Positions 8,423-18,302 of a stretch of 64,000 nucleotides of DNA are shown here, piece by piece. Source of the DNA: Motiliproteus sp036961355 (lineage in GTDB: Bacteria; Pseudomonadota; Gammaproteobacteria; Pseudomonadales; Balneatricaceae); NCBI GenBank assembly GCA_036961355.1, contig JBALVL010000025.1, positions 1 through 64,000 of the forward strand, written 5' to 3'. The notes beneath the pieces were generated by a model. It was not told where the DNA came from. It ran no database searches and saw only the letters and a list, made by a program, of their open reading frames with translations. Position numbers and translations under genes: made by a program. How positions within the stretch are numbered: position 1 is the stretch's first letter; the number at the start of each line of letters is the position of its first letter.

Positions 8423-9589
8423 TTATTTACCCTCCGCAGCTTTTACCGCTTGCTGAGCCGCGTCAGTCAGGCTGGTTGCGGCGATGATGTCGAGTCCGGA
8501 TTCGGACAATACCTGAGAACCCAGTTCAGCATTGTTGCCTTCAAGGCGCACAACGACAGGTACTTCAACACCTACCTCTTTAACCGCAGCGATAATACCT
8601 TCGGCGATCAGATCGCAACGCACGATACCACCGAAGATGTTAACCAGAACGGCCTTAACCGCGCTGTCGGACAGGATGATTTTGAACGCTTCGGTAACGC
8701 GCTCTTTAGTTGCACCGCCCCCTACGTCGAGGAAGTTGGCCGGGAAGCCGCCGTGCAGTGCAACGATGTCCATGGTGCCCATCGCCAAACCAGCGCCGTT
8801 AACCATGCAGCCGATAGTGCCGTCGAGTGCTACGTAGTTGAGCTCCCACTTGGCAGCATTGGCTTCACGCTCGTCATCCTGCGAAGGATCGTGCATCTCC
8901 TGCAGGTCTTTGTGACGGTAGATCGCGTTAGAGTCGATTACGATCTTGGCATCGAGGCAGTGCAGATTGCCTTCGTCGGTGATAACCAGAGGGTTAACCT
9001 CCAGCAGCGCCAGGTCCTTATCTTTGAACAATTTCGCCAGACCCATGAAGATCTGTACAAACTGCTTGATCTGGACGCCTTCAAGACCCAGCTTGAACGC
9101 TAAGTCGCGGCCTTGATAAGCCTGCGGGCCTGCCATTGGGTCGATGATCGCTTTGAGAATCTTCTCGGGGGTCTCTTCGGCCACCTTCTCGATCTCAACA
9201 CCACCTTCGGTCGACGCCATGAACACGATACGGCGTGACGCACGGTCAACAACCGCGCCCAGGTACAACTCCTGAGCAATTTCGGTACAGGTTTCTACCA
9301 GAATTTTGGTAACCGGCTGACCATTGGCGTCAGTTTGATAAGTGACTAGACGCTCGCCCAACCACTTCTCAGCAAAAGCTTTGGCATCGTCGGCGCTGTC
9401 AACCAGCTTAACGCCACCAGCCTTACCACGGCCGCCAGCGTGAACCTGTGCTTTAACAACCCACTTATCACCACCGATACGCTTACAGGCTTCTGCAGCG
9501 TCCTTTGGCGTCTCAACAGCCTCGCCAATCGAAACCGGCAGACCGTATTGGGCAAACAGCTGCTTACCCTGATACTCGTGAAGATTCAT
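8423..9589 (-). CDS. sucC: Succinyl-CoA ligase (ADP-forming) beta subunit
   Basis: Nucleotide- and succinate-binding subunit of succinyl-CoA ligase. An ATP-grasp domain begins MNLHEYQGKQLFAQYG and carries KAQVHAGGRGKAGGVK (~residue 46); the C-terminal CoA-ligase domain contains VNGAGLAMGTMD and VNIFGGIVRCD (~315). At 388 aa it is the standard length. It is followed with no gap by sucD. The 133-base space between it and the upstream lpd contains GC-rich hairpins that could set relative expression. Confidence 0.97.
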   Translation of the reverse strand: MNLHEYQGKQLFAQYGLPVSIGEAVETPKDAAEACKRIGGDKWVVKAQVHAGGRGKAGGVKLVDSADDAKAFAEKWLGERLVTYQTDANGQPVTKILVETCTEIAQELYLGAVVDRASRRIVFMASTEGGVEIEKVAEETPEKILKAIIDPMAGPQAYQGRDLAFKLGLEGVQIKQFVQIFMGLAKLFKDKDLALLEVNPLVITDEGNLHCLDAKIVIDSNAIYRHKDLQEMHDPSQDDEREANAAKWELNYVALDGTIGCMVNGAGLAMGTMDIVALHGGFPANFLDVGGGATKERVTEAFKIILSDSAVKAVLVNIFGGIVRCDLIAEGIIAAVKEVGVEVPVVVRLEGNNAELGSQVLSESGLDIIAATSLTDAAQQAVKAAEGK

Positions 9590-9647
9590 GTATAGATCCG
9601 TTGTTTACGTTCTACTTGTGCGACCAAAAGGCCGCGGCAAAAGTGCT

Positions 9648-9700
9648 CCCCGGAACACCGGGGCGCATTATCTCAGATAGCACCTAGAGGGGATATCCCC
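9648..9700 (-). other. Two hairpins between lpd and sucC
   Basis: CCCCGG/CCGGGG around a four-base loop (9648-9663) and the palindrome GGGGATATCCCC (9689-9700) lie between the lpd stop and the sucC start. Neither is followed by a strong U-run on the transcribed strand, so they read as processing, stability or partial-attenuation structures rather than a full terminator. Confidence 0.45.
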
Positions 9701-9722
9701 TAAAAGGCGTTAGGGAAACCCT

Positions 9723-11171
9723 TTAGCGCTTCTTCCGATTGGCGATATGAATCGCATGACCATCACACGCCAGCGCCGCTTCGTGAATCGCTTCACTGAC
9801 GGTTGGGTGAGCAAATACAGTCAACTGCAGATCTTCAATACTGGCGCCGAACTCCATTGCGATAACCGCTTGAGCAATCAGCTCACCCGCCTGACCACCG
9901 ATGATATGACAGCCCAGTACCCGATCGGTCTCCGCATCAGCAATCAGCTTGACGAAACCGTCGGTGTCCTGTGACGCCATTGCACGTCCGGAAGCAGCAA
10001 ATGGGAACTTGCCGACCTTAATCTTGACACCTTCAGCCTTAAGCTCCTGCTCAGTTTTACCGACCCAAGCCAGTTCAGGATGGGTATAGATGATGCCCGG
10101 AATGCAGTCGTAATTCATCTGTGCTTTATGGCCGTTGATGATATCGGCAACCATAATGCCCTCTTCCGAGGCTTTGTGTGCCAGCATCGGGCCACGAACC
10201 ACATCGCCAATAGCGTAAACGCCCGGCACACTGGTGCGGCACTGATTATCAACCGAGATAAAGCCACGCTCGTCCAGATCAACACCACAACCGCCATCAA
10301 GCAACGCTTCAGTATAGGGACGACGGCCAACCGCTACGATCAGTTTGTCGACCGTAATCTCTTGCTCGCCCTTAGCATCGGTAAATTTAACCAACACCTC
10401 TTTGTTCTTACCACTACCTTTGATTTCAGTACCGGTAACACGAGCATTAAGACGGATGTCCAAACCCTGCTTCTTCAGGGTCTTCAGCGCGTCTTTAGCC
10501 AGATCCTTGTCGCAGAACGGCAGGAAGTCTTCCATCGCTTCCAGCACGGTCACTTCTGATCCCAGACGTGCCCAGACTGAACCCATCTCCAAACCGATGA
10601 CACCGGCGCCAATAACGCCCAAACGCTTAGGCGTCTCAGAGATATTCAAAGCACCTTCGTTATCCAGAATCAGACCTTCGGTCAGTGGCGCTGGCGGAAT
10701 ATTTACCGGAACAGAACCCGCTGCAATGATCACATTCTCAGCGTCAACCACTTCGGTGCTGCCGTCATTGCCGGTCACTTCAACTTTCTTACCAGCCAGA
10801 ACTTTGCCTTTACCCGACAGCAACGTAACGCCATTGGCCTTGAACAGTCCGGTGATACCGCCGGTCAGGTTCTTTACGATCTGATCTTTGCGGCTGATCA
10901 TCTTCGGCACATCGATACCGACAGTTCCGGTACTAATACCGTGTATTTTAAGCTCTTCGTGAGCCATGTGGTATTTGTAGGTGCTGTCAAGCAGCGCCTT
11001 GGAAGGGATACAACCAACGTTGAGGCAGGTTCCGCCTAATACGGTGGCACCCTTGTCATCAACCCACTTCTCTACGCAAGCCGTATTAAGACCCAGCTGT
11101 GCAGCACGAATAGCCGCAACATAACCGCCAGGGCCAGCACCGATTACAACAACATCAAACTTTTGAGACAT
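9723..11171 (-). CDS. lpd: Dihydrolipoyl dehydrogenase (E3)
   Basis: FAD-dependent E3 subunit that reoxidises the dihydrolipoyl groups of 2-oxoglutarate dehydrogenase and probably other 2-oxoacid complexes. The FAD-binding GAGPGGYVAAIRAAQLG is N-terminal, followed by the redox-active disulfide GGTCLNVGCIPSKALL (Cys pair ~residues 47 and 52), the NAD-binding GAGVIGLEMGSVW and the C-terminal HPTVSEAIHEA with the active-site His-Glu. An upstream TTG at 11192 opens the frame, but the ATG at 11171 (MSQKFDVVV) has AGGA about 10 bases upstream and fits homologues (482 aa). Its place between sucB and sucC marks it as the OGDH-associated E3. Confidence 0.96.
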   Translation of the reverse strand: MSQKFDVVVIGAGPGGYVAAIRAAQLGLNTACVEKWVDDKGATVLGGTCLNVGCIPSKALLDSTYKYHMAHEELKIHGISTGTVGIDVPKMISRKDQIVKNLTGGITGLFKANGVTLLSGKGKVLAGKKVEVTGNDGSTEVVDAENVIIAAGSVPVNIPPAPLTEGLILDNEGALNISETPKRLGVIGAGVIGLEMGSVWARLGSEVTVLEAMEDFLPFCDKDLAKDALKTLKKQGLDIRLNARVTGTEIKGSGKNKEVLVKFTDAKGEQEITVDKLIVAVGRRPYTEALLDGGCGVDLDERGFISVDNQCRTSVPGVYAIGDVVRGPMLAHKASEEGIMVADIINGHKAQMNYDCIPGIIYTHPELAWVGKTEQELKAEGVKIKVGKFPFAASGRAMASQDTDGFVKLIADAETDRVLGCHIIGGQAGELIAQAVIAMEFGASIEDLQLTVFAHPTVSEAIHEAALACDGHAIHIANRKKR

Positions 11172-11223
11172 GTTTAGTTTTCCTATCAACAAACCTTGTG
11201 GGTTATCGCTCTTTTGACGGTTT

Positions 11224-11241
11224 GGGCCGGGATTACGGCCC
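11224..11241 (-). other. GC-rich hairpin between sucB and lpd
   Basis: Stem GGGCCG/CGGCCC around a six-base loop in the 143-base space between sucB and lpd. There is no U-run on the transcribed strand. It is comparable to the hairpins on the other side of lpd. Confidence 0.4.
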
Positions 11242-11314
11242 TCTCACGCTTACCAAAAGTTTCTTGTTTTTTTGTCTGATTAAAAGTAGAACAACTACTT
11301 ATAGCCGCTGATTT

Positions 11315-12502
11315 TTATACATCCAGCAACATACGGGTCGGATCTTCGAGCAGGTCCTTAATGGTGACCAAGAACTGCACGGCTTCCTTACCATCGATCA
11401 TTCTGTGGTCGTAGGACAGTGCCAGGTACATCATCGGCAGGATCACAACCTCACCATTGACCGCCATCGGACGCTCCTGAATCTTGTGCATACCCAGAAT
11501 AGCAGTCTGCGGCGGATTCAGAATAGGCGTTGACATCAGCGAACCAAACACACCACCGTTAGTGATGGTGAACGTTCCACCCTGCATATCATCAAGCCCT
11601 AGCTTGCCGTCACGACCACGAGCACCAAAATCAGCAATCGTCGCTTCTACGCCCGCCAAGTTCATCGCATCGGTATCACGTAACACAGGAACCATTAGTC
11701 CGCGAGCAGTTGATACCGCCACACCGATATCCTGGTACTGGTGATAAACCATATCGTTACCGTCGATCGAAGCATTAACCGCTGGGAAGCGTTTCAACGC
11801 TTCGGTAGCCGCTTTTACGAAGAACGACATGAAGCCCAAACGAGTACCGTTATGGGTCTTCTCAAACAAATCCTTGTACTGCTTACGCAACTCCATGATC
11901 GGTTTCATATTAACTTCGTTGTAGGTCGTCAGCATTGCTGCAGTCTGCTGCGCCTCAACAAGACGCTTAGCGATGGTGGAGCGCAAGCGAGTCATCGGTA
12001 CCCGCTTCTCAATACGCTCACCAGCAATAACCGCTTCTACAATCGGCGCAGCTGCTACAGGAGCAACAGTGTTGGCCGGCTTGTTCTTCAAGTGGTTCTG
12101 GACGTCCTCTTTGGTGATCCGACCGCCTTTACCGCTACCAACTACCTGAGACGCGTTCAGGTTATTCTCATCAAGCAATTTGCGCGCTGCAGGTCCGGCC
12201 TGCGCGTCGGTATCACCTGTTTCTGCTTCAGCAGCAGGAGCCGCGCCGCCAGCAGCAGGTACATCACCAGCAACGAAGATGGCAATCACCTCATCGCTGA
12301 GCACGGTATCGCCCTCACCCTTAATGATCTCAGCCAACGAACCGTCGGCTGGCGCAACCACTTCGAGAACAACCTTATCGGTTTCAATATCAACGATTAG
12401 ATCATCACGGGAAACAGCCTCACCGGGCTGCTTATGCCAAGTGGCGACAGTACCGTCGGCAACAGATTCTGGGAATGTAGGCGCTTTGATTTCGATTGAC
12501 AT
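11315..12502 (-). CDS. sucB: 2-oxoglutarate dehydrogenase E2 (dihydrolipoyl succinyltransferase)
   Basis: Transfers the succinyl group from the lipoyl arm to CoA and forms the core of the OGDH complex. Domains: an N-terminal lipoyl domain (~1-77, lipoyl Lys in VDIETDKVVLE), an Ala/Pro/Glu linker, a peripheral-subunit-binding domain (~105-140, AARKLLDENNLNASQV), a second linker and the catalytic acyltransferase domain ending with DHRMIDG (active-site His and Asp). At 395 aa it is complete with a single lipoyl domain. It starts 63 bases after sucA. Confidence 0.97.
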   Translation of the reverse strand: MSIEIKAPTFPESVADGTVATWHKQPGEAVSRDDLIVDIETDKVVLEVVAPADGSLAEIIKGEGDTVLSDEVIAIFVAGDVPAAGGAAPAAEAETGDTDAQAGPAARKLLDENNLNASQVVGSGKGGRITKEDVQNHLKNKPANTVAPVAAAPIVEAVIAGERIEKRVPMTRLRSTIAKRLVEAQQTAAMLTTYNEVNMKPIMELRKQYKDLFEKTHNGTRLGFMSFFVKAATEALKRFPAVNASIDGNDMVYHQYQDIGVAVSTARGLMVPVLRDTDAMNLAGVEATIADFGARGRDGKLGLDDMQGGTFTITNGGVFGSLMSTPILNPPQTAILGMHKIQERPMAVNGEVVILPMMYLALSYDHRMIDGKEAVQFLVTIKDLLEDPTRMLLDV

Positions 12503-12565
12503 GACACTTCCTTTATTTAGTAGTGACTAGCAGGCTGTCGGGCCTGCTAACCATTGATCGCATCG

Positions 12566-15400
12566 TTAACCGTTAATGGCATCGTTGACCAGATTTTCTT
12601 GCTCTTCTGCATGTTGCGACATGTAACCCGAAGCCGGTGCTGCCGAGCCGGGACGCGCCGAGACTTCGAGGTGAAGTTTCGGGAACAATTGCTGCAGAAC
12701 ATGGCGCATGTGGTGCTGCGAGCTGTACCAGGCTCCCTGGTTCAACGGCTCTTCCTGACACCAAACCACCGACTTAACACTTTTATAGCTATCAAGTGCT
12801 GCCAGCAGATCTTTTTCAGGGAATGGGTAGAGCTGTTCCAGGCGAACAATCGCTACATCATCATTACCGTCAGCCGCACGCTTGTTGTAGAGGTCGTAAT
12901 AAACTTTACCGCTACACAGAACAACCCGCTTAACGTTATTGGCCTTTATGTCATCGATCTCAGGGATCACCGTCTGGAATGCACCCTGAGTCAATTCTTC
13001 AAGGGTCGAAACGGCTTGTTTGTGACGCAATAGCGACTTAGGCGACATCACGATCAGTGGCTTACGCAGTGGTCTGATCGCCTGACGACGTAACATGTGG
13101 TAAACCTGCGCCGGCGTGCTAGGGACACACACCTGAATATTATGCTCAGCACACATTTGCAGGTAACGCTCCAAACGAGCCGAGCTGTGCTCTGGCCCTT
13201 GACCTTCATACCCATGCGGAAGCAGCATAGTCAGGCCACACAACCGTGCCCACTTATGCTCACCGGACGTGATGAATTGATCGATAACGACTTGAGCACC
13301 GTTGGCAAAATCACCAAACTGAGCCTCCCAGATCACCAGCGTATTGGGCGCTGTCGTTGCATATCCGTACTCAAACCCCAACACAGCCTCTTCCGAAAGG
13401 AATGAGTCATAGATGTTAATCCGTGGTTGATCGGAGGCCAGGTTCTGCAGTGGTACGTAGGTCTCACCGTCTTTCTGGTTATGCAGCACAGCGTGACGGT
13501 GTGAGAAAGTACCACGACCCACATCCTGTCCGGTAATACGGATGGGATGTCCTTCGGCCAGCAACGTGGCGTAAGCCATAGTTTCGGCAAAACCCCAGTT
13601 GATTGCCATCGCCCCGGAGCCCATTTTCTTACGGTCTTCGAGAATCTTCTTAACCTGACGCTGGATGATAAAACCTTCCGGAATGGCATCCAGTTTGTTG
13701 ACGAGATCTTTAAAGTGTTCGATCTCAACTTGCGTATCGCATTCCAAATCCCAGTCGTGGCCAAGATAAGGACGCCAGTCAACAAACAGCTCTTCGTTCG
13801 GCTCAGTAACCAACGACTTGGCAACGTGGCGACCGTCTTCAAGAGACTGTCGATAATCCGCCTCCATCGCTTTACTTTCAGCCTCGGTAATAACCCCGGC
13901 TGCAATCAAGTGTTCAGCGTACAGAGTCCGGGTAGTCTTTTGAGACTTAATCACCTGGTACATCACCGGCTGGGTACCTGACGGCTCATCGGCCTCGTTA
14001 TGACCACGACGACGATAGCAGACCAAGTCGATCACCACATCGCGCTTAAATTCGTTACGGTAATCCAGCGCCAGTTGCGTTACAAACGCGACCGCTTCCG
14101 GATCATCACCATTGACGTGAAAAATCGGTGCTTCGACCATTTTGGCAACGTCGGTACAGTATTCTGTCGAGCGTGAATCTTCGCGTTTGTTGGTGGTAAA
14201 GCCAACCTGGTTGTTGATCACCAGATGGATCGTACCGCCCGTTTTATAGGCGCGAGTCTGCGACATCTGCAGCGTTTCCATCACCACACCCTGACCGGCA
14301 AACGCCTGGTCACCGTGAATAGTGATCGGCAGCACCAGATCACCCGCCGGGTCGTTACGACGGTCTTGACGTGCCCTGACTGACCCCTCAACTACCGGTG
14401 AGGCGATCTCCAGATGCGACGGGTTAAATGCCAGCGCGATATGGACTTCACCACCGGCCGTGCCGACGTTAGATGAGAATCCCTGGTGGTACTTAACGTC
14501 ACCGGAGGTTTCTAACGTCCGCTTCCCTTCAAACTCTTCAAACAATTCACGCGGGTTCTTGCCGAAAGTGTTAACCAGAACATTAAGGCGACCACGGTGC
14601 GCCATGCCGATCACAACTTCTTTGGATCCGTATTTACCCGCCCGCTGGATCAGTTCATCCATACAAGGGATCAGCGCTTCGGCACCTTCCAGACCGAAAC
14701 GTTTAGCACCGGCGAATCTCGAACCCAGATATTTCTCCAGGCCTTCCGCTGCGGTCAGGCGTTCAAGGATATGTTTGCGATACTCGGGAGCGAACTCAGG
14801 GTGCGAACGTACGGGCTCAATTCGCTGTTGAATCCAACGTTTCTGCTGAGTATCAACGATATACATGTACTCAACACCAACGGTGCTGCAGTAAGTCTTT
14901 TGCAGATCTTCCAAGATCGTCTTCAGGGGTGCTTCTTCGGGGCCGAAGAACAATGAACCCAGCTGAAAGGTCGTATCCAGATCGGCAGCCGACAGCTCAT
15001 GAAAGTGCAGGTCCAGATCCGGAACATCTTCACGCTCCAGCAAATCAAGCGGATCAATTTTAGCCATCTGATGACCACGGACGCGAAATGCGTTGATCAT
15101 CCGCAGCACCCGGACCTGTTTCTTCTCGTGTTCTGAACTAACACTCGAAACAGGAGCAGCCGGAGCGGTAGCCCGTTGGTTTTTAGATAGATAGAGGAAG
15201 TGCTCGCGCACGGTGGAGTGAGGAATATCTTGGGTCACGGTGTCTTGGACCCGGGGGAGTTTATCAAACTCATCCCGCCACTCTTGAGTAACTGCATTGG
15301 GGTCTCGGAGATACGTCTCGTATAGATCTTCGACGTAGGACAGATTCCCACCTGAGAGATGTGAACTACTCCACATCAACTCCATTATGCCTTCATGCAT
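12566..15400 (-). CDS. sucA: 2-oxoglutarate dehydrogenase E1
   Basis: Thiamine-diphosphate-dependent decarboxylase that starts the conversion of 2-oxoglutarate to succinyl-CoA. The N-terminal E2-binding segment (MWSSSHLSGGNLSYVEDLYE) precedes the ThDP-binding and pyrimidine domains (GMAHRGRLNVL, HGDQAFAGQGVV, RRGHNEADEP; later FEYGYA). The ATG at 15400 (MHEGIMELMW) aligns with pseudomonad SucA starts and is chosen over the TTG at 15409; an ATG at 15385 with GAAGG in front is a competing start. Length 944 aa is normal. A terminator upstream separates it from sdhB, so sucA probably has its own promoter. Confidence 0.96.
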   Translation of the reverse strand: MHEGIMELMWSSSHLSGGNLSYVEDLYETYLRDPNAVTQEWRDEFDKLPRVQDTVTQDIPHSTVREHFLYLSKNQRATAPAAPVSSVSSEHEKKQVRVLRMINAFRVRGHQMAKIDPLDLLEREDVPDLDLHFHELSAADLDTTFQLGSLFFGPEEAPLKTILEDLQKTYCSTVGVEYMYIVDTQQKRWIQQRIEPVRSHPEFAPEYRKHILERLTAAEGLEKYLGSRFAGAKRFGLEGAEALIPCMDELIQRAGKYGSKEVVIGMAHRGRLNVLVNTFGKNPRELFEEFEGKRTLETSGDVKYHQGFSSNVGTAGGEVHIALAFNPSHLEIASPVVEGSVRARQDRRNDPAGDLVLPITIHGDQAFAGQGVVMETLQMSQTRAYKTGGTIHLVINNQVGFTTNKREDSRSTEYCTDVAKMVEAPIFHVNGDDPEAVAFVTQLALDYRNEFKRDVVIDLVCYRRRGHNEADEPSGTQPVMYQVIKSQKTTRTLYAEHLIAAGVITEAESKAMEADYRQSLEDGRHVAKSLVTEPNEELFVDWRPYLGHDWDLECDTQVEIEHFKDLVNKLDAIPEGFIIQRQVKKILEDRKKMGSGAMAINWGFAETMAYATLLAEGHPIRITGQDVGRGTFSHRHAVLHNQKDGETYVPLQNLASDQPRINIYDSFLSEEAVLGFEYGYATTAPNTLVIWEAQFGDFANGAQVVIDQFITSGEHKWARLCGLTMLLPHGYEGQGPEHSSARLERYLQMCAEHNIQVCVPSTPAQVYHMLRRQAIRPLRKPLIVMSPKSLLRHKQAVSTLEELTQGAFQTVIPEIDDIKANNVKRVVLCSGKVYYDLYNKRAADGNDDVAIVRLEQLYPFPEKDLLAALDSYKSVKSVVWCQEEPLNQGAWYSSQHHMRHVLQQLFPKLHLEVSARPGSAAPASGYMSQHAEEQENLVNDAING

Positions 15401-15409
15401 TCTCGACAA

Positions 15410-15738
15410 CCCTGTAATGAGGAGTGCGTCTGAATTGACGTTTCATTCTTCACCAACCGAGCTGACATTAGGTATGTGACTCTGCCAGATCGCCGGAGAA
15501 CAACGTCCCCTTTAAATAATGGTTCTGTAATACCGTAAACATCACCATAAAGAAGCAACACTTAAGTACTCCCTATGGCGTCGGCGCTCAAGTCTACAGC
15601 AGTTGTTACGCCCCCGGAATAATGCTTTTTACCTATAGAGGCATTTTCTTTAAAAACTTTGTTAAAGCACGCCAGAACAAGCATTTCCGCATTAATCGAG
15701 TGCAGAAAATTAGCTGCAGCGCACAAATTTCAGACAAC
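15410..15738. promoter_or_regulatory. sucA upstream region
   Basis: About 330 non-coding bases lie between the sdh-operon terminator and the sucA start. This should hold a leftward sucA promoter. I could not assign a convincing -10/-35 pair, and saw no ORF or RNA gene here. Confidence 0.4.
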
Positions 15739-15766
15739 AAAATGGTGCGATAACCGCACCATTTTT
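15739..15766. terminator. Intrinsic terminator after sdhB
   Basis: Stem AAAATGGTGCG (15739-15749), loop ATAAC, stem CGCACCATTTT and a T-run; the A/T ends serve both strands. It lies 43 bases after the sdhB stop and makes sdhCDAB a separate unit from sucAB. Confidence 0.88.
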
Positions 15767-15809
15767 AGGTCTATTAATCAGACCAAAGACCAACTGCTTA
15801 AACTACCGA

Positions 15810-16514
15810 TCAAGTCGCCTGCTGAAGTAGCATATTACGAATCTTACCGATCGCCTTAGTCGGGTTAAGACCCTTAGGACAAACACTGACACAGTTCATG
15901 ATTCCGTGGCATCGGAATACACTGAACGGATCGTCAAGATCTGCCAGCCGCTCGCGAGTCGCCGTATCACGACTGTCGATCAGAAAGCGGTACGCCTGCA
16001 ACAAGCCCGATGGTCCGATAAACTTATCCGGATTCCACCAGAACGACGGACAAGCGGTCGAGCAGCAAGCGCACAAGATACACTCGTACAGACCATCCAG
16101 CTTCTCGCGCTCCTCAGGTGACTGAAGACGCTCGATTGCAGGTGCTGGTGTGTCGTTGATCAGGAACGGTTTAATCCTTTCATATTGCTTATAGAACTGC
16201 GCCATATCCACAACCAGATCGCGGATTACAGGAAGCCCCGGCAGTGGCCGCAAGACCAGCTTATCACCGGTGACCACAGCCGACAGGGGCGTGATACAAG
16301 CCAAACCATTTTTGCCGTTCATATTCAGACCATCGGAGCCACAAACCCCTTCACGGCAAGAACGACGGTAACCCAGGCTTGGATCTTTATCCTTGAGCAG
16401 CTGCAGTAGATCCAGAACCATGATGTCCTTGCCACCCGGGATATCGATATGGATATCCTGCATGTAAGGGGCATCATCAACTTCTGGATTGTAACGATAT
16501 ACACTGACTAGCAT
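15810..16514 (-). CDS. sdhB: Succinate dehydrogenase iron-sulfur subunit
   Basis: Carries electrons from the SdhA flavin to ubiquinone at the inner membrane. All three cluster motifs are visible: the [2Fe-2S] ligands CREGVCGSDG...C (~residues 55-75), the [4Fe-4S] motif CILCACCSTACP (~145-160) and the [3Fe-4S] motif CHGIMNCVSVCPKGLNP near the C-terminus. Length 234 aa is typical. It starts 12 bases after sdhA ends, in the order sdhC-sdhD-sdhA-sdhB. Confidence 0.97.
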   Translation of the reverse strand: MLVSVYRYNPEVDDAPYMQDIHIDIPGGKDIMVLDLLQLLKDKDPSLGYRRSCREGVCGSDGLNMNGKNGLACITPLSAVVTGDKLVLRPLPGLPVIRDLVVDMAQFYKQYERIKPFLINDTPAPAIERLQSPEEREKLDGLYECILCACCSTACPSFWWNPDKFIGPSGLLQAYRFLIDSRDTATRERLADLDDPFSVFRCHGIMNCVSVCPKGLNPTKAIGKIRNMLLQQAT

Positions 16515-16526
16515 GATGAAACTCCC

Positions 16527-18299
16527 TTAGTAAACGCGCTTCTTGGGTGGGAAAGCTTCAACGGTCTTCGGCGCAAAGTTAACATCGCGCTTACCGACCC
16601 GCTTCTCACCCGGGAAGAATACAGAGTGCTTCAGCCAGTTCACGTCATCACGCTCGGTGAAGTCGTTACGGGCGTGAGCGCCACGGCTCTCTTTACGTTC
16701 CTCTGCGGCGATCGCAGTTGCCTCAGCAACCTCAAGCAAATTCTCAAGCTCAAGCGCTTCGATACGAGCAGTGTTAAACGCCGAAGACTTGTCTTCCAGA
16801 TGCAGATTCTCGACCCGCACACGGATCTGCTTCAGCATATCCAGACCTTTCTGCATGCTTTCACCGTCGCGGAATACACCGAAGTACAGCTGCATGGTCT
16901 TTTGCAGCTCGCCACGAACCTCTGCGACGCTCTCACCACCCGTACTACCATTGAGGCGTGTTAACCGCGACATTGCCGCTTCAACATCCGCTTCAGTCGC
17001 ATCTTCAGCCGCATAGCCTTCGTTCAACAGCTTCTGAATGTAGATACCTGCCGCACGTCCAAATACCACCAGATCCAATAGCGAGTTACCGCCCAGACGG
17101 TTAGCACCGTGAACCGATACACAGGCCACTTCACCACAAGCAAACAGACCCGGGATCTCATGATCATTGCCGTCGGTATCAATGGTCAGCGCCTGACCAC
17201 CAATATTGGTCGGTACACCGCCCATCATATAGTGACAAGTCGGAACAACCGGAACCAGATCAGTAACAGGATCGACATGAGCAAAAGTTTTGGACAGCTC
17301 ACAGATACCAGGAAGACGGCTTTGCAGCACCTCTTCACCGAGGTGATCAAGTTTCAAGAAAACGTGATCGCCATCAGGGCCGCAGCCGCGTCCGTCGAGA
17401 ATTTCCAGAACCATCGAACGCGCAACCACGTCACGACCGGCAAGGTCCTTAGCATTAGGCGCATAACGCTCCATAAAGCGCTCGCCATCCTTGTTGACCA
17501 GATAGCCGCCTTCACCACGACAACCTTCAGTAACCAGCACACCCGCGCCGGCAATGCCAGTTGGATGGAACTGCCACATCTCGATATCCTGTACCGGGAA
17601 GCCCGCGCGTAGCGCCATACCAACACCATCACCGGTATTGATCAGAGCGTTGGTCGTGGACTGATAGATACGGCCCGCACCACCCGTCGCCAACACGGTA
17701 GCTAGCGCCTGTACGTAAACGGTTTCGCCCGTTTCGATACAGATCGCAATACAACCAACAACCACACCATCGGTGTTTTTAACCAGATCAGTAGCAAACC
17801 ATTCGTTGAAGAAGGTTGTACCCGCCTTTAAGTTGGCTTGATAGAGTGTATGCAGCAACGCATGACCGGTACGGTCAGCAGCAGCACAGGTACGAGCAGC
17901 TTGACCGCCCTCACCAAAGTTTTTCGACTGACCACCAAAAGGACGCTGATAAATGCGGCCCGCTTCGGTACGCGAAAAAGGCATACCCATGTGATCCAGC
18001 TCGAAAACAGCCTGCGGACCAACACTACACATGTACTCGATAGCGTCCTGGTCACCGATATAATCGGAGCCCTTGACGGTATCGTACATGTGCCAACGCC
18101 AGTCATCGTTCGGATCAGCACTGGCAATCGCACAGGTGATACCACCCTGAGCCGAAACAGTGTGCGAACGGGTTGGGAAAACTTTTGAAATACAGGCCGT
18201 TTTCAGACCTGATTGAGCTAGCTGCAGTGCGGCACGCATGCCTGCACCGCCGCCGCCAACAACGATAGAATCGAAGCTAAGCGTACGAATATTAGACAT
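16527..18299 (-). CDS. sdhA: Succinate dehydrogenase flavoprotein subunit
   Basis: Oxidises succinate to fumarate; FAD is covalently attached to the His in the N-terminal TRSHTVSAQGG (~residue 46). GGGGAGMRAAL binds the FAD ADP moiety; HPTGIAGAGVLVTEG and the RYAPNAKDLAGRD region form the dicarboxylate site. The C-terminus ends DVNFAPKTVEAFPPKKRVY, as in E. coli-type SdhA. Length 590 aa is normal. It starts three bases after the sdhD stop, a tight operon. Confidence 0.97.
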   Translation of the reverse strand: MSNIRTLSFDSIVVGGGGAGMRAALQLAQSGLKTACISKVFPTRSHTVSAQGGITCAIASADPNDDWRWHMYDTVKGSDYIGDQDAIEYMCSVGPQAVFELDHMGMPFSRTEAGRIYQRPFGGQSKNFGEGGQAARTCAAADRTGHALLHTLYQANLKAGTTFFNEWFATDLVKNTDGVVVGCIAICIETGETVYVQALATVLATGGAGRIYQSTTNALINTGDGVGMALRAGFPVQDIEMWQFHPTGIAGAGVLVTEGCRGEGGYLVNKDGERFMERYAPNAKDLAGRDVVARSMVLEILDGRGCGPDGDHVFLKLDHLGEEVLQSRLPGICELSKTFAHVDPVTDLVPVVPTCHYMMGGVPTNIGGQALTIDTDGNDHEIPGLFACGEVACVSVHGANRLGGNSLLDLVVFGRAAGIYIQKLLNEGYAAEDATEADVEAAMSRLTRLNGSTGGESVAEVRGELQKTMQLYFGVFRDGESMQKGLDMLKQIRVRVENLHLEDKSSAFNTARIEALELENLLEVAEATAIAAEERKESRGAHARNDFTERDDVNWLKHSVFFPGEKRVGKRDVNFAPKTVEAFPPKKRVY

Positions 18300-18302
18300 T
18301 GC

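Noticed and set aside
9712..9722. Short GGG/CCC hairpin directly after the lpd stop
   Set aside because: A stem of three to four base pairs with no U-run is too weak to list as a terminator.
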